The position numbers and the translations under genes were made by a program. Positions 1-6,648 of a stretch of 10,717 nucleotides of DNA are shown here, piece after piece; positions within the stretch are counted from its first letter, which is position 1, and every line of letters starts with the position of its first letter. The DNA lies in contig CANQOE010000025.1 of the NCBI GenBank assembly GCA_947625315.1, positions 1 through 10,717 on the forward strand, in the 5' to 3' direction. The stretch is from an uncultured Bacilli bacterium (GTDB lineage Bacteria; Bacillota_I; Bacilli_A; RF39; UBA660). Below the pieces are notes generated by a model. It saw nothing but the letters and a program-made list of their open reading frames with translations. It searched no databases and was not told the DNA's origin.

Positions 1-1
1 T

Positions 2-304
2 AAACCCCAAATGTTTATCAATCGTATGATTGAAGATTTACAAATCTATAGTCTTTATTTTGATGTTGTAATATTAAGTGATGTCCGTTATCCTGAAGAA
101 ATTGAAACCCTTAAAAAAGCTAATCAAGATACGACTGCAATATATGTAGTTAATCAATTTTCTAATAGTCCTTTAAGTTTAGAAGAACAAACGCATATTA
201 CTGAAACAGCTTTAGAAAACTATACTCAATTTGATTTAACAATTGCTAATGATGATATAACTAAATTAGATGATAAAATATATACTTATTTAGAAAAGAT
301 GTGA
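2..304 (+). CDS. C-terminal part of a probable deoxynucleoside monophosphate kinase (5' end outside window)
   Basis: The reading frame is open to the left edge, so only the last 100 residues or so are visible and the true start is probably upstream of the in-frame ATG at 11. The piece contains VVILSDVRYPEEIE, then THITETAL and FDLTIANDD. This order matches the C-terminal half of phage-T4-like dNMP kinases: a strand ending in SDvRfpnE, a H-[IP]-[ST]-E-T element and a final fD-x-x-i-x-N-d motif. Those enzymes phosphorylate deoxynucleoside monophosphates with ATP. The P-loop that would settle this is off-window, so the family call rests on memory of these motifs. The stop TGA lies 5 nt before the chosen alaS start, which suggests co-transcription and coupled translation. 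It could also be another adenylate-kinase-like P-loop NTPase. Confidence 0.5.
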   Translation, partial: KPQMFINRMIEDLQIYSLYFDVVILSDVRYPEEIETLKKANQDTTAIYVVNQFSNSPLSLEEQTHITETALENYTQFDLTIANDDITKLDDKIYTYLEKM

Positions 305-309
305 TAAAA

Positions 310-2058
310 ATGAATTTAAAAAAAGAATTTATTAATTACTTTGTCAGTTTAGGTCATAAAGAAATACCTAGTAGTCCATTAATCCCGGAAAATGACCCAT
401 CAGTTTTATTTAATACCGCCGGAATGCAACCTTTAATTCCTTATTTATTAGGTAAAGATCATCCCGAAGGTAAGAGGTTATGTGATGCTCAAAAATGTGT
501 TCGCCTTACCGATTTAGATAGTATTGGGGATAAAACCCATCATACTTTCTTTGAAATGTTAGGTAATTGGAGTTTAGGAGATTACTTTAAAAAAGAAAGT
601 ATAACTTATAGTTTTAATTTTTTAACTAAAGTTTTAAATATTCCTCTTGATAAACTTGCTGTTACGGTATTTAAAGGTAATGCTAATATTCCTAGAGATG
701 AAGTATCCGCTTCTATTTGGGAATCTTTAGGAATAGCTAAAGAACGCATTGCTTATTTAGGCGAAGATGATAACTTTTGGATTGCAGGCGAAACAGGTCC
801 TTGTGGTGGTGATACCGAAATCTTTTACTTTCGTAGTAATGATGCCACCCCTAAAGTATTTGATCCTAAAGATGAACGTTGGGTCGAAATTTGGAATAAT
901 GTTTTCATGGAATTCAATAAAAAAGAAGATGGTACCATTGAAGAACTTACCCGCAAAAACGTCGATACTGGTATGGGCTTAGAAAGAGTTGTCGCCGTTT
1001 TAGAAAATGTTGACGATAATTATCAAACATCCATTTGGCATAATATTATTAATAAAATTGTCGAAATAAGTGGTAAACCTTATCAAGGAAATGAAGAGAG
1101 TATGCGTATTATTGCCGACCATATTCGCACATCTGTTTTTATAAGCGCTGATTATGCTGGAATTAAACCTAGTAATACTGATCAAGGCTATATTTTAAGA
1201 AGACTAATTAGAAGAGCTATTAGACATGCTAAAAAATTAGGTATCGACTTAAATAGTGATTGGATTGAACAAGTAGCTTTAGAAGTTATTAAAAAATACG
1301 AAAATGAATATTTAGAAATAAAAGAAAATAAAGATATTGTTTTAAATGTTTTAAAAGAAGAAAGTATTAAATTTAATCGAACTTTAGAAAAAGGTTTAAA
1401 AGAATTTTCTAAATTAGTTCAAAAAGACCAAAAAGTTATTGATAAAGATATTGCTTTTAAATTATATGATACTTATGGTTTTCCAATTGAATTAACTATA
1501 GAATTAGCCAGTGAATTAAATATGCAAGTAGATGTTGAAGGCTTTAATGCCAAATTTAAAGAGCATCAAGAATTATCGCGAACTGCATCCGCAGGTAAAT
1601 TTAAAGGTGGTTTAGCTTCCAGTGGCGAAGTTGAAACCAAATATCATACCGCGACTCATCTTTTAAATGCCGCGTTAAAACAAGTAATTGGCCCAGATGT
1701 TCACCAAAAGGGTAGTAATATTACCAGTGAGAGGATGCGTTTTGATTTCTCTTGTGATCATAAATTAAGTGATGAAGAAAAGAAACAAGCTGAAGACTTA
1801 GTCAATAATTGGATTAAAGAAGATTTAGATGTAACAATGAGTACTATGCCTAAAGAAGAAGCTTTAAAAAGTGGGGCGGAAGCAATGTTTGTGGAAAAAT
1901 ATGCTGATATTGTTAATGTCTATACAATTGGTAATGTTTCCAAAGAAATATGTGGAGGTCCGCATGTTAAACATACTAGTGAATTAGGTCATTTTAAAAT
2001 AATTAAAGAAGAAGCTTCTAGCGCAGGTGTTCGCCGAATTAAAGCTATTTTAGAATAA
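310..2058 (+). CDS. alaS: Alanyl-tRNA synthetase, short form lacking the C-terminal C-Ala domain
   Basis: Class II synthetase that charges tRNA-Ala in the cytoplasm; 582 residues from ATG 310, against roughly 870 for typical bacterial AlaRS. The catalytic core has THHTFFEMLGN (from residue 76), GPCGGDTEI (163-171) and GMGLER (221-226). The tRNA-recognition helical domain follows, with GYILRRLIRRA from 293. The editing domain comes last, with both halves of its zinc site intact: HTATH (446-450) and CGGPH (548-552). The protein ends about 30 residues later, so the C-Ala/oligomerisation region is absent, and the beta-barrel usually between the helical and editing domains also looks trimmed. Similar compact AlaRS occur in some reduced lineages. 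GTG 301 is in frame but overlaps the previous gene; ATG 310 gives the usual family N-terminus. There is no strong Shine-Dalgarno, consistent with coupling to the upstream gene. Whether this is the only alaS in the genome cannot be seen. Confidence 0.93.
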   Translation: MNLKKEFINYFVSLGHKEIPSSPLIPENDPSVLFNTAGMQPLIPYLLGKDHPEGKRLCDAQKCVRLTDLDSIGDKTHHTFFEMLGNWSLGDYFKKESITYSFNFLTKVLNIPLDKLAVTVFKGNANIPRDEVSASIWESLGIAKERIAYLGEDDNFWIAGETGPCGGDTEIFYFRSNDATPKVFDPKDERWVEIWNNVFMEFNKKEDGTIEELTRKNVDTGMGLERVVAVLENVDDNYQTSIWHNIINKIVEISGKPYQGNEESMRIIADHIRTSVFISADYAGIKPSNTDQGYILRRLIRRAIRHAKKLGIDLNSDWIEQVALEVIKKYENEYLEIKENKDIVLNVLKEESIKFNRTLEKGLKEFSKLVQKDQKVIDKDIAFKLYDTYGFPIELTIELASELNMQVDVEGFNAKFKEHQELSRTASAGKFKGGLASSGEVETKYHTATHLLNAALKQVIGPDVHQKGSNITSERMRFDFSCDHKLSDEEKKQAEDLVNNWIKEDLDVTMSTMPKEEALKSGAEAMFVEKYADIVNVYTIGNVSKEICGGPHVKHTSELGHFKIIKEEASSAGVRRIKAILE

Positions 2059-2083
2059 ATATATAATTAGGGAGGTTTTTATA

Positions 2084-2488
2084 ATGGAAGAACAATATTT
2101 AAAATTTATAGCTTATGTTCCTCACTTTTGGCATATTGAGGAAATCAAAGCCAAAAAGATTAGTAAATTAACAAGTGAAGAATTAAATTATTTATGTACT
2201 TATTTAAGAGATTTAAAACTTTTAAACTATTTAAAAAATAATCCAGATTCTAAAGAAAGCTATCAAATAAAAAACTTTTTAACAATTGATAACCTAGCTA
2301 TTAATAAACTTTCTAAAACGGAATTACAAAGTGTATATGATACTATGGCTTTATTTAAAAACCAAGATTATTCATCTTTAAATAAACAATATGAAAGTTT
2401 ACTTGCTAAAGAAAACCGCAATATAGCCGAAGAGTATATTTTGTATAAATTATCTTTATTATTGCCTGGTATTAAAAGAAGTCGTTAA
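2084..2488 (+). CDS. Hypothetical protein, 134 residues
   Basis: I do not recognise this protein. It starts 25 nt after alaS behind a strong GGAGGT (2071-2076) with 7-nt spacing, so it is very likely translated and probably transcribed with alaS. It has no signal peptide and no membrane segment. It looks all-helical, rich in Leu, Lys, Asn and Tyr, with a Lys/Arg-rich end (PGIKRSR). The N-terminal part (PHFWHIEEIKAKKISKLT) is its most distinctive stretch. The phrases KISKLTSEELNYL and NKLSKTELQSVYDTM resemble each other and may mark two related helical units. Its leader, GGAGGTTTTTATAATG, is almost the same as that of the following repeat-protein gene. No function is proposed. Confidence 0.8.
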   Translation: MEEQYLKFIAYVPHFWHIEEIKAKKISKLTSEELNYLCTYLRDLKLLNYLKNNPDSKESYQIKNFLTIDNLAINKLSKTELQSVYDTMALFKNQDYSSLNKQYESLLAKENRNIAEEYILYKLSLLLPGIKRSR

Positions 2489-2558
2489 ATGTTATTTTTA
2501 AAAATTGTTTCTAAATTATTATTTTAATATATTTTCTATAGATTTAAACAAAAAAGTA

Positions 2559-2567
2559 TGTTATAAA
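2559..2567 (+). promoter_or_regulatory. Possible extended -10 promoter for the repeat-protein gene
   Basis: TG-T-TATAAA is an extended -10 element, 27 nt upstream of the chosen ATG 2594. The hexamer 17 nt upstream (TAGATT) is a poor -35, so the call rests on the TG extension and on the 105-nt gap that separates this gene from the upstream orphan. The sequence is extremely AT-rich, so chance matches are likely. Confidence 0.3.
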
Positions 2568-2593
2568 TAATAAACAAATTGGAGGTTTTGATT

Positions 2594-4204
2594 ATGAATT
2601 ATTTAAGAACAATAATAACAGAATATGATATGGATTTAATTAACTACTTAATTATTAATGATATTGTAAAAATGGATGATATTGTAAATGAAGTTATTGC
2701 CCTAGCTAGACCTGATTACATTTATAAATTTGCTAGAGATATAAATGGTGCTCCTATTGATAAACTAACCGATGCTATTATTAATACCAAAAATGCTCAT
2801 TATATATATGAGTTTGCCAAAAATATAAAAGATGCTTCCATTGAAAAATTAACTGACGGAATAATTGCTACGAAAGATGCGGTATATATATATTATTTTG
2901 CTAGAAATATAAAAGGGGCTCCTATTGAAAAATTAGTTGATGGTATTATTGCTACTAATAGTGTTATAGAAATTTATCAATTTGCCAAAAATATAAAAGA
3001 TGTTCCTATCTACAAACTATTAAAAGCTATTTTCAATATCATTAACCATCGTTTGGATCCTTCGCGAGAACGTTATCAAAAAAATCATCCTGAATTTTAT
3101 CAAAATAGTTATTATATCTATAATTTTGCCAAAAATATAAAAGGAGCTCCTATTGAAAAATTAGCCGATGATATTATTACCACCGAAGATGCTAAAGCTA
3201 TTTATGAATTTGCTAGAGATATAAATGGTGCTCCTATTGAAAAATTAGCTAATGGTCTTGTTGCCACAAGAAATAATGAATACATTTATATGTTTGCTAG
3301 AGATATAAAAGGTGCACCTTTAAATACATTAGCTCAAGAATTTTATCCGGAATATAAAAGTCATTTAAGTTATATTTATAAATTCGCTCTAAATATACCT
3401 AATGCTCCCATAAATATATTAGCAAGAAAAATAATTAATTTTAGAGATCCTGACTATATTTATACATTTGCCAAAAATATAAAAGGAGCCCCAATTGATG
3501 AATTAGCTAATAGCATTATTTATTTAGGTTCATCCGAATGTATTTATGGTTTTGCCAAAAATATAAAAGGGGCTCCTATTGAAAAATTGGTTAATGCCAT
3601 AATAAAAAAGAATAATGCAGAGTTTATATATCTCCTTGCCAAAAATATAAAAGGAGCTCCAATTGATGAACTAACCGATGCTATCATTAATACCCAAAAT
3701 GCTCATTATATATATGAATTTGCCAAAAATATAAAAGATGCTTCCATTGAAAAATTAACTGACGGAATAATTGCTACTAGAAATAATCGATTGATTTATA
3801 AATTTTTATTGACAATAAAAGATGTATCAGTCATTAAAATAATAAATGGATTTAAAAAAAATCGTGAATATAGTTATTTGTGTTTTATTGCTTATCATTA
3901 TCCTGAATATTTAACAATAATAACAGATATAATTATTGCTACAAATAACGAGAATTATATATTAAATTATATATTATATTTATTAAAAACAATAAATGAT
4001 GTTAATACCAAAAATAAACTAAAAGAAATTTTAAGAAATATTGGTAGTCCTCAAATTTTAAATGCTTTAAAAGAATATGAATATGAACAAACATATAATT
4101 ATTTTCAACAGTTGTATTGTTCTCATAATTTTGAAGAAATAAAAAATCAAAAAGAATTATTTAGTGATTTATTTACTAGTCATACTCGTACAAGAAAAAA
4201 GTAA
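2594..4204 (+). CDS. Tandem-repeat helical solenoid protein, 536 residues, function unknown
   Basis: After a 40-residue N-terminal cap the protein is 12 clear copies, plus a degenerate 13th, of a 28-residue unit of the form x-YIYeFAKNIKGAPIEKLtdaIIaTkna (residues 41-398, then 399-426). Each unit reads as two short helices (YIYEFAKNI and IEKLTDAII) joined by a KGAP turn, so an alpha-solenoid like TPR or HEAT scaffolds is likely. A C-terminal region of about 110 residues ends in a basic RTRKK. There is no signal peptide, membrane segment or catalytic motif, so a cytoplasmic binding or scaffold role is inference. ATG 2594 is chosen because GGAGGT at 2581-2586 sits 7 nt upstream; the in-frame TTG at 2579 lies on the Shine-Dalgarno itself. 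Repeat 4 carries about 20 extra residues. The gene is convergent with tmcAL. I have the impression of similar FAKdvKGA-type arrays in other bacterial and phage hypotheticals, but I know no function for them. Confidence 0.88.
   Translation: MNYLRTIITEYDMDLINYLIINDIVKMDDIVNEVIALARPDYIYKFARDINGAPIDKLTDAIINTKNAHYIYEFAKNIKDASIEKLTDGIIATKDAVYIYYFARNIKGAPIEKLVDGIIATNSVIEIYQFAKNIKDVPIYKLLKAIFNIINHRLDPSRERYQKNHPEFYQNSYYIYNFAKNIKGAPIEKLADDIITTEDAKAIYEFARDINGAPIEKLANGLVATRNNEYIYMFARDIKGAPLNTLAQEFYPEYKSHLSYIYKFALNIPNAPINILARKIINFRDPDYIYTFAKNIKGAPIDELANSIIYLGSSECIYGFAKNIKGAPIEKLVNAIIKKNNAEFIYLLAKNIKGAPIDELTDAIINTQNAHYIYEFAKNIKDASIEKLTDGIIATRNNRLIYKFLLTIKDVSVIKIINGFKKNREYSYLCFIAYHYPEYLTIITDIIIATNNENYILNYILYLLKTINDVNTKNKLKEILRNIGSPQILNALKEYEYEQTYNYFQQLYCSHNFEEIKNQKELFSDLFTSHTRTRKK
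2750..2871 (+). repeat. 122-bp direct repeat, copy 1 (partner 3656-3777)
   Basis: By direct comparison this segment differs from 3656-3777 at 5 of 122 positions, and the last 60 or so bases are identical. It covers parts of repeat units 1-3. The copies start 906 bp apart, a multiple of 3, so the frame is kept. Confidence 0.93.
3656..3777 (+). repeat. 122-bp direct repeat, copy 2 (partner 2750-2871)
   Basis: Second copy of the near-identical segment, covering parts of repeat units 10-12. It encodes the same NAHYIYEFAKNIKDASIEKL block as copy 1, including the unusual KDAS turn in place of KGAP. This shows block duplication of more than one unit. Confidence 0.93.
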
Positions 4205-4240
4205 TAACTATTCTAAAAATAAAGGTTTATTACTTTTTTC
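4194..4240. terminator. Bidirectional terminator shared by the repeat gene and tmcAL
   Basis: GAAAAAAGTAATAA (4194-4207) and TTATTACTTTTTTC (4227-4240) are perfect 14-bp inverted complements around a 19-nt loop. Read on either strand, the second arm ends in six T residues, so the element can act in both directions. The left arm contains the stop codon of the plus-strand gene (4202-4204), and the right arm lies inside the last codons of tmcAL. The stem is A/T-rich with only two G-C pairs, and the U-run is part of the stem, so termination strength is uncertain. Confidence 0.6.
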
Positions 4241-5320
4241 ATAATCAATTATTTTGTTTTGACTTATTAAACTATATACTTCACTAGCTAATATTTCATA
4301 TTTATAAGTTAAAGAGTTGGGAATAGGAATTAAACCTAATTCTAAATCGTTTTGTTCATGTAAGTAAGCTCTTCCTTTTTTATTAAAGCCTAATACTTTT
4401 ATATATTCAATGTTGGCAATTTTATTAATATCTTTAGGAACTCCAATTAAAATATGAATAAGCATGCGACTTATTTTATTATAAGTATATCTTTTTGTTT
4501 TAACTAATTTTATTAAATCATCGGTAGAATTAGCTTCTCTAACTTTTTCTTTTAATCTATTTTCAATGCCTTCATCAACAGTTAAATAACTACTTAAATT
4601 ATTATCAGTTAATATTTTATATTTGATAAAGGGAAATAAATCATTTAAACTAATATTTTCAATTAATTTAAGACATTTTCTTGGTACATGTAAAGATATA
4701 TCTTCATTATTATAAATTTTATGGCGAATATTTGAAGCACTAACTATTTTTTCATTACTATTAAGATCATGATAAGCATTAGTTCTTTTAATAGTATGAG
4801 CTTTAATATTAAAATTATTTTTTTTAATCGCTTTTATATAAGATATTCCCAGTAAATCATTAGGATTAAATACATCTTCTTTAATATTTAAAGCTTTAGC
4901 TAAAGCTGTGGGATAGTTTAATCCTTGATCTAAATATTGTTTAACTAATTCTTCGTAATTTTTTTCGTTTTGTCTATCAACAACTTTTTCTAAAATAGTT
5001 ATATCATTTATTTCACTACCAAATACAATATCGTGGCAATTTAAATAATTTAATAGTTTTAAAGCATTCTCGGCAAAAATGTCAGCACTTTGACTTCCAA
5101 AGATAAAAGGTAATTCAATAACTAAATCTACGCCATAAAGTAAAGCTAAAAGAGTTTTATTTTCTTTAGATAAAACACTTACTTCTCCACGTTCTAAAAA
5201 ATAACCATTTAAAATTAATATTATAGCTCGACCTGGAAACATTTTTTTGGTTTCTTCAATATGATAAATATGTCCTTTATGAAAAGGGTTATACTCGCCA
5301 ATTATACCTACAGCTTCCAT
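4208..5320 (-). CDS. tmcAL: tRNA(Met) cytidine acetate ligase (TmcAL, YlbM family)
   Basis: TmcAL activates acetate with ATP and transfers it to the wobble cytidine (C34) of elongator tRNA-Met, giving ac4C. The N-terminus has the nucleotidyltransferase-fold motif GEYNPFHKGH (residues 8-17). After it come NGYFLERGEVS, GVDLVIELPF with SADIFAENA, and FGSEIND, in the family order. Further on, IKRTNAYHDL and SASNIRHKI match the second ATP/tRNA-binding part. The length of 370 residues is shorter than the roughly 400-415 usual for Bacillus-type homologues; the reduction appears to be in the C-terminal domain. ATG 5320 (complement) follows an AGGTGA Shine-Dalgarno at 5327-5332. The gene diverges from recA and its 3' end is embedded in the shared terminator. 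Confidence 0.9.
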   Translation of the reverse strand: MEAVGIIGEYNPFHKGHIYHIEETKKMFPGRAIILILNGYFLERGEVSVLSKENKTLLALLYGVDLVIELPFIFGSQSADIFAENALKLLNYLNCHDIVFGSEINDITILEKVVDRQNEKNYEELVKQYLDQGLNYPTALAKALNIKEDVFNPNDLLGISYIKAIKKNNFNIKAHTIKRTNAYHDLNSNEKIVSASNIRHKIYNNEDISLHVPRKCLKLIENISLNDLFPFIKYKILTDNNLSSYLTVDEGIENRLKEKVREANSTDDLIKLVKTKRYTYNKISRMLIHILIGVPKDINKIANIEYIKVLGFNKKGRAYLHEQNDLELGLIPIPNSLTYKYEILASEVYSLISQNKIIDYEKSNKPLFLE

Positions 5321-5337
5321 TTGCCATCACCTATATA

Positions 5338-5366
5338 AGTATATCAAAAAACTTTTATTTCGCCAA
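5338..5366 (-). promoter_or_regulatory. Possible tmcAL promoter
   Basis: On the minus strand TTGGCG (5361-5366), a 17-nt spacer and TATACT (5338-5343) form a recognisable sigma-A-like pair. It would start transcription near 5331, only about 10 nt before the ATG and within the Shine-Dalgarno, so either the leader is extremely short or the real promoter is elsewhere. A TATAAT on the same strand at 5366-5371 lacks a good -35. Confidence 0.25.
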
Positions 5367-5411
5367 TTATAAAATATTTATTTGCCTTAAATTTGACATA
5401 AATATTTTATA

Positions 5412-5425
5412 AATACAAATGTTCG
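5412..5425. promoter_or_regulatory. Probable LexA (DinR-type) SOS box upstream of recA
   Basis: AATACAAATGTTCG matches the Gram-positive SOS box CGAACATATGTTCG at 10 of 14 positions, with a perfect right half (ATGTTCG) and a degenerate left half. It lies 8 nt upstream of the recA -35, a position where a bound repressor could hinder RNA polymerase. SOS control of recA is the family rule. No lexA gene is in this window, so its presence in the genome is unknown. Confidence 0.5.
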
Positions 5426-5433
5426 AAAAACTA

Positions 5434-5462
5434 TTGACAAAGTTTTTATTTTATATTAAAAT
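5434..5462 (+). promoter_or_regulatory. recA promoter, TTGACA-17-TAAAAT
   Basis: A perfect -35 (TTGACA, 5434-5439), a 17-nt spacer and TAAAAT (5457-5462, one mismatch to consensus) predict a transcript start near 5469. This lies downstream of the in-frame ATG at 5419 and so supports the recA start at 5497. Confidence 0.85.
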
Positions 5463-5496
5463 AGAATTGTACTTAAAAAAGGAAGGAAAACAGTAT

Positions 5497-6543
5497 ATGA
5501 AACAAATCAAAGATGAAAAGAATAAAGATAAAGCTTTAGAACAAGTTTTATCCGACATTGAAAAACAATTTGGAAGTGGGGCCATTATGAAACTAGGTAG
5601 TGAAGAACATCAAAAAATTGATGTAACCTCCAGTGGTTCTCTTGCTCTTGATATTGCTTTAGGGGTTGGAGGCTTTCCTAAAGGTCGAATAATTGAAATA
5701 TATGGCCCAGAATCTAGTGGTAAAACAACTATTGCTCTCCAAGCTATTGCTGAAGTTCAAAAAAATGGGGGAAGGGCAGCCTTTATTGATGCCGAACATG
5801 CTCTAGACCCTGTCTATGCCAAAAATTTAGGCGTTGATATCAATGAATTATTGTTAAGTCAACCCGATACTGGTGAACAAGCATTAGAAATATGTGAAGC
5901 TTTAGTCCGCAGTGAAGCTATCAATATTGTCGTAATTGATTCCGTCGCTGCTTTAGTTCCTCAAGCCGAAATCGATGGGGAAATGGGAGACTCTCACGTT
6001 GGTTTACAAGCTCGTTTAATGTCTCAAGCTTTAAGAAAATTATCGGGAACTATTAATAAAACCAAAACTACCGCCATATTTATTAATCAATTAAGAGAAA
6101 AAGTAGGAGTTATGTTTGGTAATCCGGAAACTACTCCTGGTGGCCGGGCTCTAAAGTTCTATGCAACAATTCGTCTAGACATTCGTCGTAGTGAACAAAT
6201 TAAAGTTGGAGAAAATATCATTGGAAATAAAACCAATATCAAAGTTGTTAAAAATAAAGTAGCTCCGCCATTTAAAACAGCCAGTGTTGATATTATGTAT
6301 GGGGAAGGTATTTCTAAAGAAGGGGAATTAATCGATATCGCAGCTTCTTTAGATATTCTTGATAAAAGTGGGGCTTGGTATGCTTATAATGGCGAAAAAA
6401 TTGGTCAAGGCAAAGAAAATGTTAAACTATACTTAAAAGAAAATCCAGCTCTTAGAGATGAAATTGAAACTAAAGTCCGGGAGCATTATGGTTTTTTAGA
6501 TAGTTCTAAAACTCCTTCTAATAGTCAAAAAGATGCCGAATAA
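5497..6543 (+). CDS. recA: RecA recombinase
   Basis: Forms the ATP-dependent filament on single-stranded DNA for strand exchange, and stimulates LexA cleavage where LexA exists. From ATG 5497 it has 348 residues, the usual length. The N-terminal polymerisation helix leads to IEKQFGSGAIMKLG. Walker A is GPESSGKTT (70-78). DAEHALD carries the catalytic Glu, and VVIDSVAALVP is Walker B. FINQLREKVG and the L2 region GNPETTPGG follow, then a short acidic tail ending in KDAE. The frame is open upstream to ATG 5419, but that start would precede the promoter and add a non-family extension. GGAAGG at 5481-5486 is the likely Shine-Dalgarno, with 10-nt spacing. It is flanked by its own promoter and a terminator, so it is probably monocistronic. 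Confidence 0.98.
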   Translation: MKQIKDEKNKDKALEQVLSDIEKQFGSGAIMKLGSEEHQKIDVTSSGSLALDIALGVGGFPKGRIIEIYGPESSGKTTIALQAIAEVQKNGGRAAFIDAEHALDPVYAKNLGVDINELLLSQPDTGEQALEICEALVRSEAINIVVIDSVAALVPQAEIDGEMGDSHVGLQARLMSQALRKLSGTINKTKTTAIFINQLREKVGVMFGNPETTPGGRALKFYATIRLDIRRSEQIKVGENIIGNKTNIKVVKNKVAPPFKTASVDIMYGEGISKEGELIDIAASLDILDKSGAWYAYNGEKIGQGKENVKLYLKENPALRDEIETKVREHYGFLDSSKTPSNSQKDAE

Positions 6544-6548
6544 ATGTC

Positions 6549-6576
6549 AAATGAACAAAAATGTTCATTTTTCTCT
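6549..6576 (+). terminator. Rho-independent-like terminator after recA
   Basis: AAATGAACA (6549-6557) and TGTTCATTT (6562-6570) form a perfect 9-bp stem with an AAAA loop, 5 nt after the recA stop, followed by TT and a C/T-rich tail. The next promoter begins at 6576. The stem is A/T-rich and the U-tract is interrupted by C, so it may be leaky. Confidence 0.6.
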
Positions 6577-6604
6577 TGCCATAAACTAAAATAAGCTTTA
6601 TAAT
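6576..6604 (+). promoter_or_regulatory. rny promoter, TTGCCA-17-TATAAT
   Basis: TTGCCA (6576-6581) is 17 nt from a perfect TATAAT (6599-6604). The predicted start is near 6611, giving a leader of about 38 nt before the rny ATG. Confidence 0.8.
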
Positions 6605-6609
6605 ACTCA

Positions 6610-6631
6610 TATAGATATATATTAATCTATA
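6610..6631 (+). promoter_or_regulatory. Hairpin at the 5' end of the rny leader
   Basis: TATAGAT (6610-6616) pairs with ATCTATA (6625-6631) around an 8-nt loop. It sits at the predicted transcript start and ends 3 nt before the AAGGAG Shine-Dalgarno. It could shield the 5' end from decay or modulate ribosome access. It is A/T-rich and may be chance. Confidence 0.3.
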
Positions 6632-6648
6632 AGTAAGGAGAAATTAAA

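Larger units (their letters stand above)
2714..3787 (+). repeat. In-frame 84-bp coding repeat array (12 units of 28 codons)
   Basis: Most units are exactly 28 codons. The best conserved core at DNA level is TTTGCCAAAAATATAAAAG followed by G(G/A)(G/A)GCTCC(T/A)ATTGA. Exceptions are unit 4 (48 codons; extra 3050-3109) and unit 7 (about 2 extra codons). A 32-bp stretch beginning TTTGCTAGAGATATAAATGG is identical in unit 1 (2729-2760) and unit 6 (3209-3240). Conservation of synonymous positions suggests continuing duplication or gene conversion between units rather than only protein-level selection. Confidence 0.9.

Noticed and set aside
302..304. Mycoplasma-type genetic code (TGA as Trp)
   Set aside because: Trp is encoded by TGG at conserved positions in alaS, recA and the ligase, and no conserved gene contains an internal TGA. 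TGA 302-304 acts as a stop.
301..309. GTG start for alaS and GTG 8923 start for ku
   Set aside because: Both have better family-consistent ATG starts 9 nt downstream (310 and 8932). For ku the GTG is part of the likely Shine-Dalgarno AGGTGA.
2489..2580. Terminator after the 134-residue orphan
   Set aside because: The gap is AT-rich with T runs, but I found no convincing stem of at least 6 bp followed by a T-tract.
2579..2593. TTG start for the repeat protein
   Set aside because: The TTG directly abuts and reads through the GGAGGT Shine-Dalgarno, which is ideally spaced for ATG 2594.
5419..5496. Upstream in-frame ATG giving recA a 26-residue N-terminal extension
   Set aside because: This start lies upstream of the predicted promoter and inside the SOS-box-like site, has no Shine-Dalgarno, and makes a non-family N-terminus.
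6549..6570. Inverted repeat after recA as a LexA operator for rny
   Set aside because: It contains GAAC and GTTC, but 6 nt apart instead of the 4 nt of the Gram-positive SOS box. Its place right after the recA stop with T-rich sequence following fits a terminator better.
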